Counted from the stretch's first letter, positions 36,113-48,005 are shown. The stretch: 64,000 bases of DNA from Metallyticus violacea (GCA_030762175.1 CM060846.1:238814012-238878011), one strand, 5' to 3'. Numbers and translations are program-made. The notes: generated by a model not told the origin, from the sequence alone.

Positions 36113-36395
36113 GTCGGTCCTGGTGGTGTAGTGGTAACCATACTTCCCTGTTAAACCCAAGATCGCGGGTTCAAACCCGGCCAGAATCGATGGATTTTTC
36201 GGGCGTAAAAATCCTAAGTATGGCTTCCTTCGGAAGGGAAGTAAAGCCGTGGGTCCCGTGTCGCACATTTACGGCACGATAAAGAACCTCAAGCCTGAAA
36301 GAAGAGACCTCTGAGCAAAATTTGCCGGCCGTTTCACGCCCTGAATTTGAATGGGACGCTGATGACCTGAGCGTCCGTAAATAAAACAAATCAAC
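36113..36395 (+). mobile_element. SINE-A, near full-length
   Basis: Starts GTCGGTCCTGGTGGTGTAGT, with box B GGGTTCAAACCC, the whole conserved body, and ends 'gtccgtaaataaaacaaatc'. The stretch 'gctgttaaaga' near the 3' end of other copies is deleted here ('gatgacctgagcgtccgtaa'). CpGs are well kept. Flanking repeats are not clean. Confidence 0.95.
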
Positions 36396-37259
36396 AGCAA
36401 TTTCTCACCAAATAAGATTCGTCTCTACAGCAGAGCAGCCCTGCCCAGCTCGGCTCCTTGACGCCCTTCGCAATTGATCTCTAAATTGAATTTTATTAAA
36501 ATTTTAACACTCCCCCCTCCATTTGAATAAAGATGTTTATTGTTGTCTTAAAAGCACCGTTCTGAAGCTCACGAAATTTCTTATAGCGCCATTTTTATTC
36601 TGCAAAAGAGACCGGTTTTCTTATGATTGACTCTAATGCAGTGCCATAACCTACCTACCATGACGATAATGGAACACCCAATTTGCTTTCAAAATAGCTT
36701 TAATCCGAACAAAGCTGTGCCGCAAATAATGAACAAACTATTTATAATAAGAATATTCCAAGTTCCTCGCTTTCAGACGAACATTCAGTATTGCCTGCGA
36801 CTGTAAGTTGTACATTCAACATGTTTAAAGTGCTCCTTTCAATGCTGTTTAAACTTTAAATTATTTACATATATTTTAGACATAACTCCGTAATATGTTT
36901 AAAAGGTAAAGGAATTATAGCTTCAACAGTGAATGTGAGGACCAGTATTGCTTTATTGAAAACAAAGGAAAGTCTGTGTTTATTGCGTAATGCTATCGTG
37001 CCTGTTCCTAAATGATGTTGCATAGAGGACAATTTTTTTTTTTTTTTTTAAACTAATCACAAAAAATTTGACGGTAAATTTCCTGTGAATTTTTAACTAA
37101 GAAAACAAAGTGAAAGACCTAAAATCTAAATTAGCATTACAAAAATGTGTGATTACGTAGCCAGTTCAGCAAAAGTGTAACATGACAACAATTTCTTATA
37201 AAGTTTGTTACTCCTAGCTAAAAGGTAAATAACTTTCAGTGATGGGAAAGTAGTAAAAG
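36396..37259. other. Non-coding DNA, possibly the 5' part of a hAT relic
   Basis: Contains a T-run near 37031. No readable transposase blocks before about 37270. Confidence 0.35.
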
Positions 37260-38150
37260 AAGCAATGTTAAATGTCCGTTCGATTCTCACAAAGAAAATG
37301 TTGCCTTATAGCATTAAAGGACTTCAGTTGTCTCACCAAGCACTGCTAGGTGGGTTGAACAAATTTCTAATAGGTAATATGGAATCTCAGTTATATGAGC
37401 ATTTGCAATTCTGAATATTTGATGAAAGTGCTGATATATCTGACATTGCTGAGTTGTGTGTATTTTCCAGAGTGGTTTTTCATGAGTTTACAATAAAGGA
37501 AGAGTTTGTCACTTCATGGAGAAGACATATTTGATGCGTTACTTAAATTTGCCAAAGATAGTAGCTTACACTTTTAAAGCGTGTTCCTAAAGCAATAGAT
37601 AGGGCGCCATATATGACTTGTAGAAATAATACATTTCTCTCACTTTGTGCTTAGGATGAACCTTCCAAAATGTCTTTATTATTCATCAGGAAGCTTTATG
37701 CGCAAAGGTTTCAAAGTTCAATTATGTCATGAAAATTATAACTCATGTCGTGAACTAGATAAGATCTACTGCTCATCAGCTGTTCAGAAATATTTTAAGT
37801 AAACCAGATACTGAGTATGGTGAGGTAATCCATCATGCAGACTAAGGGGAAAACACTCAAAAGTTTCTGTTGCCTGTTGAATGAGATAAGAGGCTTTATG
37901 AAATCATCTCCCGGGCAATATTATCACGAACTTGATTATATATCGTGGCTAAAAGCTTAAGCTTTCTTGACAGATATCACCTCAGAATTAAATGAGTTAA
38001 ATGTCGAATTGCACGGAAAATACAATATTTCAGATATGATAAGTGTTGTTGATGCATTTGAAAAGAAACTAAAGTTCTGGATTGTCCATTTAAATAGCCA
38101 TTCCCTTTGACACTTTCCAAAATTGGAATCTATGGCAACAAGCCTGATTT
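37260..38150 (+). pseudogene. hAT transposase relic (ZBED/SCAND3-like)
   Basis: Forward reading in broken frames: STARWVEQISNR near 37345, QRFQSSIMS/NYVMKIITHVVN near 37715, LFRNILSKPDTEYGEVIHHA near 37780 (the usual 'R.LF..LC.......LL.HT.VRWLS'), FLLPVE and DKRLYEII near 37870, then FLTDITSELNELNVELHGKY near 37970, NISDMISVVDAFEKKLKFWI near 38025 and HFPKLESMATS near 38110. This order is characteristic of the large hAT transposases related to ZBED5/SCAND3/GTF2IRD2-type proteins. Frameshifts and stops throughout. The dimerisation end was not recognised. Confidence 0.75.
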
Positions 38151-38640
38151 TTCATCTTTTGCCAAACATCTTGAAACTCTTGGGTCCTAATTCGGTAATA
38201 GATTTTTCCAGTTTTCAATGTTTGAACCAGCGATAATGCATGTCAGTAATTATAATCCTTTCGTTTATGTTGACGTTTGTAAGCTTGTAGGTAAGAAGGA
38301 GTGAAATCTTCGAAAATTTTAATCCTTAAGAATTAGAAATGGAAGTTTTCGTTCTTTGAAATCCTCGTATGCAACATGTGGCAATTTGTGGACTCTGGTG
38401 AACAGTAAAAAAATCTCATTGTCCGTAGTGTTGCTCTGAAAATGTGCTCTTGTTTTGGTTCCACTACTGCTTAGTCGACTGTGAACATAATTAAATAAAC
38501 AAATGCCGATCCTGTCTGATACACTCATGTGCATGACGCGTTAAGAGCAGCCTGTTTCAGTTACATACATGCATCGACCATGCAGTGCCACATTTCACAC
38601 TAATTATGCAAATAAATATATTTTCATATATCTGTTATCA
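38151..38640. other. Probable hAT 3' region, nothing clearly coding
   Basis: No readable C-terminal dimerisation motif. Adjoins a SINE insertion. Confidence 0.35.
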
Positions 38641-38926
38641 GTCGTAGTTTTTTTTTTTTTTTTTTGTTTTTTTATTTACGGACGCTCTTTAACATTCAGA
38701 TCATCAGTGTCACATTCGCTTCGGGGCGTGAAAGGCCGATAAATTTTGCTCAGAGGCCTCTTATTTCAGACTTGAGGTTCTTTATCGTGCCGTAAATATA
38801 CGACATGGGACCCACGGCTTTACTTCCCTTCCGAAGGAAGCCATACTAAGGATCGAACCCGCGATCTTCGGTTTAGGAGACAAGTGTGGTTACCACTACA
38901 CCACCAGGACCGATTGTTGTAGTTTT
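38641..38926 (-). mobile_element. SINE-A, reverse, with 11-bp TSD (one mismatch)
   Basis: A T-tract (the A tail) begins near 38648, then comes the reverse SINE-A body and the head ending at CCAGGACCGAT near 38914. Flanking repeats are gtcgtagtttt at 38641-38651 and gttgtagtttt at 38916-38926, so the first merges with the tail. About 16 CpGs are intact. Just beyond lies 'cccgcgtacccctagttatg', which looks like hAT subterminal sequence, so the SINE may have landed in the hAT relic at 37.3-39.0 kb. Confidence 0.9.
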
Positions 38927-40001
38927 GGTAACAGAAGTGTAATCGTAACCCGGCGCCCGCGTACCCCTAGTTATGGAAATGTGCCCGAATTCAAACGAAC
39001 GTTGAACAGCCCTGCAGTCACGTATCCCAGTCTTGACAAATACATTCAAATTCAATTTTGTACGCTCCTGTTTGTTTTCTGGATATCGTCAGTTTCAACC
39101 CTTTCCAATCTTACCGTCGTACTCTGGTACTTCGGAATGCCGGTATAGTGGGATACACATAAGTTTGATTGTTAATTCTAAATTTTATTTTCTCGACTCA
39201 TCACATGCACCTATCAATATTCTCAATTCCTCCAGCTTTACTGTGTATAATTTTCCCTTTCTTTCATTGTTGTAGTACGTTCATTATTTGTATGCATATA
39301 TACTTAAAATGCCAATATGTAACAGTGTACACCAATATTTAACTAAAACACCAATTTAAATCGTCCATCTTCATTATTAATATCTTGTTTTATCATAATA
39401 AAAACATTTTTCTTATAGGTGTATGCTAGAAATGTTGATGTAGCGTTCCTCTGGAAAACTTTCTGTGTAAGATAAATAAGGTCAAATTGAAGTGGCCCAT
39501 GGGGATAGGGACGATAAAACACTCCAAATTCTTGACAAAGAGCTAAAATGGAGGTAGTGGTCAGCGCACAGTGCTCCGGCCATCTCAAGCTGCCCAGGGA
39601 AGATTATATAAAGAAACTGCTTGTGATACATCAGTAATGAAAAGGGGCATTAAGCACTGTTTAAAAACAAAAGGCTTCAATGTATTCAGCGGAAAAGCAG
39701 GCGAAGTGAACCGTAGCAGGGCCAGATATGAACCCGAACCTCTTTTGGGTGATACAAGGTAAATTATAAAAAATAGTTTAAATGAGAAATGTTCTGTTTA
39801 TACCAAACTTTGAACTAGAATTTTAATTATGCAAAATTTCAATTATGTAAAAGTGGTGTAGGGGTCAAAATAGTGAATATACAAATGACTTAAAAGTACT
39901 GTAACGCTGAATTATATCGCATATCTAATACACGACAAATTCAAGATAGGTTTAATGATAAGACAAAGGTTGTGGATGCATTTTCTCGTTTGGCACTAAA
40001 G
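38927..40001. other. Non-coding DNA, nothing recognised
   Basis: Contains possible hAT terminal sequence at about 38950-38975 and no supported coding segment. Confidence 0.35.
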
Positions 40002-40245
40002 CTCGGGGTGAGCGTGGGCCTGCCGCGGCGACCTCTGCATCTCCTACCTCCGTCTTGCGACTTCATTGATAGTATGTGATCAGCATGCCGGCACCCTGCC
40101 GGCCGACTATCATCGCCACCTCTCCATCACGCAGCTTCCCAATTGTTCTCACGAGGCGGATGGACCCCGTTCCAGACCTCCTTAACTTGGAAAAAAACCC
40201 TAAGTAGGTACCGAACCCCGAGCTTCCGGCCAGTAGTCGTTAACG
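40002..40245 (-). repeat. GC-rich candidate third tRNA-derived SINE (SINE-C)
   Basis: Reverse strand: GCGTTAACGACTACTGGCCG, then a box B-like GGGGTTCGGTACC near 40210, then a run of T and a GC-rich body ('ggtggcgatgatagtcggcc', 'gacggaggtaggagatgcag'). Its composition is far above that of the flanks, and the edges are abrupt. Only one copy is present in the window, so the family assignment is inference. Confidence 0.45.
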
Positions 40246-40949
40246 CTAATATACACCTGTGCTTTTATAATGTAGAGGAAGTCGTGCGCCATAGAAAACG
40301 CCGTTATTAGTGTAGGTACCGAAAAAGGACAATGCGGGAAATAGTTGTAAATACCTAGTTGTAGATCAGTTACCTTAAGGGTCCCATCTGTTAATTTTGC
40401 AAAATCCGAAGCACTTGACCTCATCTTAGGTGTGTATACAGAAATACTTCTGCAAAATTGATGCATATGTGTCGAATATTTTCTGAATTATGCAATTTTA
40501 TAAACAAATATAAGTATTTTATATAAAATGCTCCCTACGATGCACTTTTTATATTTTTTACACAAAGTTGCAGATTTATGTTATTGAGCTAGAAAACAAG
40601 TTTGCTGTGAAATAAACTTTTAAACTTAAATACATTTTTAATTAAATTTTCAATGTGTTAGTTTCAATTTTTTAAAAAAAATTTATACTTACCAAACTTG
40701 ACTGAGCTTGGAGGTACGTCCTTAAAGTAATTATTGTATAGCCAGTTTTATTGAGCATTTATTGGGGATACAAAATCCAACATTTCATATTGATAGTTTA
40801 AAAATCGTAAGGAACATTTGAAATATCGTAAGGAACATTTGAAATGCTGAAAAATGTCAACATTACAACTGAGAAAAATATATTTGAAAATTTGAACACA
40901 CAAACTGACCTGAAAGTCTACTTAAAACTGCCCTGCACCATGTGTAAGA
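40246..40949. other. AT-rich DNA with a small tandem duplication
   Basis: Nothing coding seen; see the repeat at 40804. Confidence 0.4.
40804..40845. repeat. 21-bp perfect direct tandem duplication
   Basis: Two identical adjacent units (40804-40824 and 40825-40845) of atcgtaaggaacatttgaaa plus t. Confidence 0.92.
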
Positions 40950-41570
40950 TACTTTGCTGCCTTAGCAGCTTCTTCAGCTTTCCTTTTGTAGAACTTCGGC
41001 TTTCTCCTTTGTGATTTGTAATGTCAATAACATTATCAGAAGCGAGTTCTGGATTTTCAGATGTATGTGCTTCATGCAGTGTTTTCCTGATTATATCTAA
41101 GAGTTTTGTCCTTTATTTTAGCGTTATCTTTCAAAATTTGTTTAGATGTGAATTTAGGTGTAAGAACTCATACATTTCGTGCTCATTGAGTGCAAAATTT
41201 TTGCATTCCAGCATGCCCTTTATCCATGCTCAAAAATGCATCTACATTTCTTTTATTTACCTCAAAAGAGGCTGTGGTAGAATATGTGCTCATAATCTTA
41301 GACTAGTGTTGCATTTGGCATTCCACAAGCACTGCAATGAACACTAATTTAGATGCCATATCCGTGAACTCACTTACAGAGGCTCCTAAGTTTGGCTTCC
41401 ACATGCATTGCATTTAAAATCCTTAACAATACCATTTCATATACTAACATGTAGTCTCCAGTTGCTGTCACTTCAAGTGCAGTGTAATTATTAGTGAATA
41501 TTTGTAATTTCCTTTCATTTGTTGTTTTGCCTTCCATACCTGTACATGCAGATGAATCAGTTGTCATTGA
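40950..41570 (-). pseudogene. Possible MULE-like transposase relic
   Basis: Reverse reading: a 65-codon open frame at 41370-41567 (TNNYTALEVTATGDYMLVYE), then SFEVNKRNVDAFLSMDKGHA plus GMQKFC near 41250. The latter resembles the 'VN.RMV.AFRSIGKGH.ALQKFC..MNMP' block of the Mutator-like domain in animal MULE elements. A tail 'PKFTSKQILKDNAKIKDKTL' follows. The catalytic 'CDG.W.KRG' region is not seen. The family call is tentative. Confidence 0.4.
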
Positions 41571-41623
41571 GATCTTGATTAAGTAAGAATATCAAATGTG
41601 GAGTAATTTCTTTTTCACCAGTA

Positions 41624-41625
<2 letters not shown>

Positions 41626-41697
<72 letters not shown>
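41626..41697. repeat. (CT)n(GT)n compound microsatellite
   Basis: About 22 CT units directly followed by about 14 GT units. Confidence 0.97.
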
Positions 41698-42938
41698 TCC
41701 TCCTCCCCTCCCATCTCTCTTTCCCCCACTAAGAGATTTCTTAGAACGTCGTTTTTGGCACACCTGCGATCTTGCAGCCTATTATAGTGCTCTATAAATA
41801 ACTAAATTTAGCACTATAACCACCACGTGGCACCTAATCTAAAATGTGTAGGCCTAATATAAAGTTATCCGAAACTAAACTGTAAAGCGGTTTAATAAGC
41901 ACGAATTATACACTAAAACGCTAATAACACTTCAATAAACAGTAGTTGGCATGTTATTTAGCTGCTACAACCAAAAATACACAGAAATATCTAAATCAAA
42001 GCATATAAGAAAATGTATTTGTTGTGTTGATAGCATTGCTTACAACAAGGCTTACCAACACGAATTTCAAGGCCACTAAACTATGAAGTTTCATTTGTGA
42101 CCAACAGCGCTAATTCTGAACGTAGCAAATTGGGGGGAAAAAATTGAAGAAATTTTATGAAATTTGCGAATGCACTGCCACGCTCCTCTGATCAGGGATA
42201 TTTAATTCCTTACTTTTACTCATATAGGAATGATTTTTGGACGAAAACTATCCTTAATAATCCGACATATACGCTGAATAACTAAAAATCAACTGTTTTT
42301 TTTACTATTTTTGTCCAAGTTTCACCCTTAAGCGTATTCAGATGTGCCGTCAGTAGGATGGCAACCGATTGGAATACTTCCTCCGTTAGGAAGTTATAAT
42401 ATATGGCAGTTCAAGTTGTTAAGTTTTTCAGTTTGCTATACCGACTGTCTGAGTTTCAAATGTTTGATAAGTTATTTGTGTTTAGACTTCAACGGACCCT
42501 TTAATTGTCTTTTCATTTTTCGATAACTGTTATAATTAACCCGAGTGATGCATCTTACGTTGCAGCGCTCAAGCACATGATTAATTTCCATATTTCCAAC
42601 AATTTTCCCCTTCCTCCTTTTTCGGTATCTAAAAGGAATAGTCCTGTGGCGCGTGACATTTGAATCATCCTATATATTAACTCTGAATGTTTTGAAATAT
42701 TAATTAATGGATGATAATGTCTTCTATTACATTGTTAAATATTTCTACTTCTCAGATTTAAATGTGTTATACTTATGCCCTTCTAAAGAATATTAGAACA
42801 GAACAGGAAACATTTGTGCATATACGTTTTAATTGGTATTTTAATATCCTGCATTTCCCTTGGAATTTTCCACGATGACACATGTAAGGTAGTTAGAAAA
42901 TGGTGAGATAAAACGGAAGTACCCATTGTCATTTAAAG
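41698..42938. other. Non-coding DNA, nothing recognised
   Basis: AT-rich with scattered CpG. No motif-bearing frame. Confidence 0.4.
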
Positions 42939-43065
42939 CAGGGGTAATAAAAACTTGACCCGCGTACTAGAGGTAGCCCTTAGAGTTCTTTTGCCGTGGC
43001 CAGTGCCTTTTTAAGAATGAAATGAGATCCCGATTGAATAGATAATTTCAATTAGCATATTTTTA

Positions 43066-44110
43066 TAAGTAAAAACAATCTTTGACAAACTTAGCAATGT
43101 TGCCACCAACGTAAATCGCTATGAGCATTCTCGAAAAGAATTGCTCACTTGAGCATGTGCTTCCTAACAAAGCATACATTTTCAAAGCGTGTTGGCGATC
43201 TAAATGCATTCTTTGTGAAATGCAAACAGCTTCATTTGTATTGACCCTGTATGTCGGAAGCATCGACCCTAAATAGTTTCGAAAATAAATCTAAATAAGA
43301 CTGCCTGTTACGAAAATTGTCAAATCTCTTCTCAAACTCGCTTCTCGCAACGCGACTAGTTTTGTAGCGTATTCTTCAAGAGGCTAAGAGTTGGAAACAG
43401 GGAGATGCTGAAAATGTTCTTTTGTGAGTTTTGCCTCCCAAAGTTTAAGCTTTGCTACGAACGCTTTGAGATAATCAAACATTAATATTTGGATTATAAC
43501 CACGTATTTACGTCATTCAAATGCACCTAAATGTCGGTCACAAAGGCAAAGTGTTTCATCCACTTAGATAGTTGAATTTCGCAATCGGCTTCCCATGCAC
43601 TGCTGATTTCGGTCCTTGAGTTAAAGACTTTTTTTAAGTATCTTTCCTCTTCTCAACCAATAAACCACATCGACGTGATCTGCTTCGCACTCTTGGGTCA
43701 AAACCTCTTGGAATTGACGATGAATGAGTCCCGTGCCCCTAATAAATGTTTAATGCCCGTTTTTACTACTGAGGCACCACAGGCGGTGGACACTGATGAT
43801 ACATGAAATGAAATGATAAATTGTGTACATTACATTCTTTCTTTCTCACCATAGCAGTTACCACACCCTAAAGGTTGTTTGAGCTGAACTTGAAACACCG
43901 GAGTGTTTTCTGAACGGCTTCAAGAATATTAAGCGTCTTTTGTCATTCCCTTCATAAAGAGTGCTACTAGGTCTGATAAATAGAATTGTTGGTCAGTGCC
44001 ACGGATAAAGTTGTGCTGCATCTTTAACATCTGTTCTCTCATTTAATGAATTGAGTGTATGCGGCGTAAATTGGGATCATTAATATCTCACAAGTTCGTT
44101 GACAAAGACA
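43066..44110 (-). pseudogene. hAT transposase relic with dimerisation domain
   Basis: Reverse reading from 44110: an N-side region with NSLNERTDVKDAAQLYPWH near 44030, then, after a SINE insertion, ECEADHVDVVYWLRRGKILK near 43680 (cf. 'LLCHTEVRWLSRGKVL'), a middle part with FDYLKAFVAKLKLWEAKLTK near 43450, and the C-terminal frame 43063-43263 with HALKMYALLGSTCSSEQFFS, the hAT dimerisation motif ('F..M....GSTY.CEQ.FS.M'). Frameshifts occur in the middle. It belongs to the same broad ZBED5/GTF2IRD2-like group as the relic at 37.3 kb but is in the opposite orientation. Confidence 0.75.
43745..43825 (-). repeat. SINE-B 3' fragment inserted in the hAT relic
   Basis: Reverse 3' part of SINE-B ('aatgcccgtttttactactg', 'aggcaccacaggcggtggac', 'actgatgatacatgaaatga'). 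The head and middle are absent. It sits inside the hAT coding relic, so it came later. Confidence 0.85.
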
Positions 44111-44730
44111 GTTTTTAAAACATTATTTGGGCACAGAATTTTCCCTGCAGTGATGAGACGGTGCTTTTATGTCCCCACCCTCCACGAATGAGTATTTTTT
44201 TGGCATTTTTTCCGCTATTCCGCTAATTACGGTGATCAAAATTATATGCATGTTTGCCACATATTATATTCTTTTAATGCTGAAACTAGCTCATGACAAA
44301 TTAAACACACTGGCTTAGCATTTATTCGAAAAAAATGTACAAATGGATGCACATTTCGTTAAATCTCGGCACGAATCACGGTTATTATTTATTGAATATA
44401 TATCGCACAAATAACAAAAACTGGAGAAACTTTAATACCCGCGGAAGCGGCGAAAATTTTTGAGCCTATAGGCGGGTGAATAGAATCCTTTTGTATTTAT
44501 ACGAAAATATCTAACTTTCGGAATCCTTGGGAATGTATCTGGAATTCACTGGAACGAACCACGTCCGACGCCAACGAACGGTTATCTACGCCATTACTTT
44601 ACTGGTATATTGGTAGATAGCAGCATCGTACAGTTCTAGATATTGAAGTATAGCTTAATGGCCTGCGAGCATCATTGAAATTGTTAAGGTGGCCCGCACT
44701 CTTTGACGAGTTAAAGGCCCGACTCAATGT

Positions 44731-44992
44731 TTTTTGTTTCTCTTTCTCCCCTTATCTTTTAGCAATAGACACTCTACCATTACACAATAAGCACAGAGGC
44801 TTTCCTGTGTATTCAATATAACAATACTGCTCTTCCCATTCACTGTTAAACCACCTATGGTGTCTAAGTAGTGAAAACGGGCTTTAAACACCATACAAAA
44901 AAAAAAAATTCACTATTAAAGCTGTACAATCTTTGCCTTTTTAGCCGTACTGTATTAACAATAGCTAAATGAAAATATTACTTCTAAATTAT

Positions 44993-45045
<53 letters not shown>

Positions 45046-46476
45046 CACTGATAGATGTTTAACACGTTGAAGGCTGAATTCAGCCTAATGCTTGTCGCAA
45101 CATAAAATACACGCAAAGTGAACTAGCACTAGCAATTAACTTCATTTCATAAACTCCTGAACAATACTGAATGTTTGGCTAAACATAGTAAACTTTGTAT
45201 GGGAAATATTATTAGGTTTAAGTTAACTTTGACTCAAATTGCTAAATAGTTGAGGAAAGCTGGAAATTTTATGGCCTCACGACTCTTTGATAAAAAGATC
45301 ATTAGGCATGGCAAATTATCTAATCTAGAAAGGACAGTAGAGTAGATGCAACAGAATGTGCAAGACTACCTCTTGCTCAATTGTTCAAAAATAGTTGTCT
45401 TGATATTTGAATAAATGTTAAAAATAGCAAAATTTATTTCCTTAAGGGTGCCAGAAAAATGTACCAGGAACTGCGCGTTGGGTAGGCAGCTTTGGATTGA
45501 GACGTAACCTATATTTATAATTTCGTGCAGAGTCAACTACAAAGCGATACAACCAAAATAGAATATTCTTCTTACTGCTTTCTGTTGCATCCGAACGGAG
45601 GTGGAACTCGAATCAGTGTTGTTTGTTTTCTTACCACGTATAAAATAGAAAACGTTCAACACATCGATTTTTCTGTCTCGGGTTCTTTTTCTAATAGTGC
45701 AAAGTACTGTATCGTCAGTATGACAATGTAAATTAAATAAGGCCACGTGCACCGTTTATACAAAAGCATTGCATTAGTCTTAAGGGAAAGGACACAAATA
45801 AAGTTTCACCATGCATTGTGAACAGGAATCACACATTTTCTCTGGCCATTTGCCAGCCCTAGTTTACTCCATTTGAAAAGCTATCATATGTTTTAACCCG
45901 CGTTTAACTATACAAATTCTTAAGATTTGAATTTGAAAACATTGTTTAGGTATTGCCAGAGTAATGGGGTTCTTAGAGTCAATGTGATTAAAGTATTTTT
46001 GCAAACTTTTATAGAGAATCATAAATTGCCATCCATTTTTGTCCAGCCTGTTTTAAATGCTTTTTCCAAAATACAATATTTTTTTTTTTTGTAATATTTC
46101 GTACAGCTAAGGACATTTTTTTGTATATCCAGCAGTTTCCATACTACTTTCACGCTGGTTTTCCAGAAAAGTTTGTTATGAGTGGTCCCTAATTCATGCA
46201 TGATGGTACTTCGGCGTTTTCTGTTATAGGAAATATACATTCTAGTGAAGAGAAGCTAAAAATAAATAGATATCTTATGTATTCACAAGCACACAGAAAC
46301 ATACCCACACCCCTCAAACACACGGAGCTTGGACGCGTACAGTATATACTGTATCACGCACGTAAAGCAACACAACTGAGCGATAATGTATACTTACCTT
46401 AATAAACAGGCGGATTTTATGTAGTAGTCACGCCTCCTTTCACAAACGGCAACGGAGAAAACCGAGTGGTAGTTAA
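44731..46476. other. Non-coding DNA with an AAT microsatellite
   Basis: (AAT)n at about 44995-45044. The rest is AT-rich without recognised coding or repeat sequence. Confidence 0.45.
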
Positions 46477-46556
46477 AAACAAATACAGCCAAATGGAACA
46501 GTCGTAATGCACGGAAAAAACAAATACAGGCAAATGGAACAGTCGTAATGCACGTA
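46477..46556. repeat. About 40-bp direct tandem duplication
   Basis: Two near-identical adjacent units containing 'aaacaaatacag[cg]caaatg' and 'gaacagtcgtaatgcacg'. Confidence 0.85.
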
Positions 46557-46644
46557 AACAAACAGTCGCACGCAAAATTAACTTTTTAGAATGCATGTTA
46601 ATAGTTAATCACATTCAATATACAGTGAAATGAAATAAGCACCT

Positions 46645-47110
46645 GTAATGTAGCAAGTAACACGTAAAGTAAATAAGAATCATAGGGGGAAAGGCATACG
46701 CTTTTAAATGCTTAAGTTTTGGCTATTTTATTTATTTTTTAAACTTAACCAAACGTAAATTTGCAAGCTATACTTTGTTTTAACACTATACGTTTTAATA
46801 TAAAAAAGTAACGTATATTATATTGGAACAGTATAGACAAATCATTAAGATTAAAAAAACTTGGCCCATGGGGAACCCAATTTAACACATTTAACACACG
46901 AAGTAAATAATCAAAAGGGAAATATTATACGCTTTTAGCACTATAAATTTTGCATATATTGTAATTTTTTTAATCTAACTTTAATTTGCAACCTTGCATT
47001 ATTTTGACACTACACTTTTTAACGTAAAAAAGTAACATTTACTATATTGGAATGTGTAGATAAATTATGAAGATTAAAAAAACAGCCTCTGGAGAAAAGG
47101 AATCCACTGC
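46645..47110. repeat. Two diverged direct repeats of about 230 bp
   Basis: Unit 1 (about 46650-46870) and unit 2 (about 46883-47100) share an ordered set of blocks: 'aac.cg.aagtaaata', 'tacgcttttaa/gca', 'aatttgcaa', 'ttttgacactacac' versus 'ttttaacactatac', 'aaaaaagtaac', 'tatattggaa' and 'aagattaaaaaaac'. This indicates an old tandem duplication. No coding content. Confidence 0.75.
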
Positions 47111-47710
47111 GTATGTTGAAGTCACACTACCTGGAATTAAACTCGGTTTTCTCCGCTGCAGCTCGTGAAATGAGATGTGGCTACTGCACAAGATATGTCT
47201 GTGTGTAAGACTATGTTGCTGCATTCTCCTGTGAGTGGTGCAGTAGGCTTTGTCAGCAGCCTTCATACGAAGGGATTCCCAGGATACTCCAATTCTGTAT
47301 TCCCCGAGTATCGCCCCATTTGCGTGTATGCAAACTCTGAATCGATCATAAACTTACTGTCGTGCGAAAGAGGCTTTATAGCCCAGGTGAAACACGTTAA
47401 GAAACATTCCCCATGCTGTCTCGACAAGAAGGAAAAAAATCCACCGGAAATTTGAAAAACTGCCAAATTTGCCAAGACTTAACTCTCATGTACCAATACG
47501 TTCCTTTAACCAGTGACGTAATCCAGTGCGTGGGTCTCATCTAGCGTGGTTACAAAAAATCGTCATAGGATGAATCGCCTTGCAAGCGAATTCGTGTTGT
47601 TGGTCTGCCAACTAATTGAAGCATTATTACATTTATTTTGAAAATTAATAAGCATTGCTTCTTTAAATATCAATAGGATGCGCTATCACAGCGAACACTG
47701 CTGTTTCAAT
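47111..47710. other. Non-coding DNA, nothing recognised
   Basis: The forward frame at 47177 and the reverse frame at 47263 overlap and neither shows motifs. Confidence 0.35.
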
Positions 47711-48005
47711 CGGCCCTGGTGGTGTAGTGGTAACCATACTTGCATCCTAAACCCAAGATCACGGGTTGGATCCCGGCCAGGACGGATCGATTTTTTCGGG
47801 CGTAAGAATCCTAAGTATGGCTTCCTTCGGAAGGGAAGTAAAGCCATGGGTACCGTGTCGTACATTTACGGCACGTAAAAGAACCTCACGCCTGAAAGAA
47901 GAGGCCTCTGAACAAAACTTGCCGGCCGTTTCACGTCCTGAATTGAATAGGAGGCTGATAACCTGGGCTGTTAAAGAATGTCCGTAAATAAAGCATATCA
48001 ACAAC
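47711..48005 (+). mobile_element. SINE-A, near full-length
   Basis: Starts CGGCCCTGGTGGTGTAGTGG, with the complete body to 'gaatgtccgtaaataaagca'. Box B is altered (GGGTTGGATCCC instead of GGGTTCGAACCC). CpG-rich. Flanks do not give a clear duplication. Confidence 0.94.

Larger units (their letters stand above)
42939..44730 (-). mobile_element. hAT element, degraded, with recognisable left end
   Basis: The left end caggggtaataaaaacttga followed by CCCGCGTAC is typical of hAT termini (CAGGGGT...CCCGCG). Toward the right, 'ggtggcccgcactctttgac' followed by GAGTTAAAGGCCCG at about 44690-44725 resembles the degraded other terminus, though its last bases are lost. The internal transposase is in reverse and decayed, and it is interrupted by a SINE-B fragment. 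No 8-bp target duplication was confirmed. Confidence 0.6.

Noticed and set aside
46645..47110. Possible LTR pair of a retrotransposon
   Set aside because: The units are adjacent with no internal coding region, and no TG...CA ends or primer-binding site were seen.
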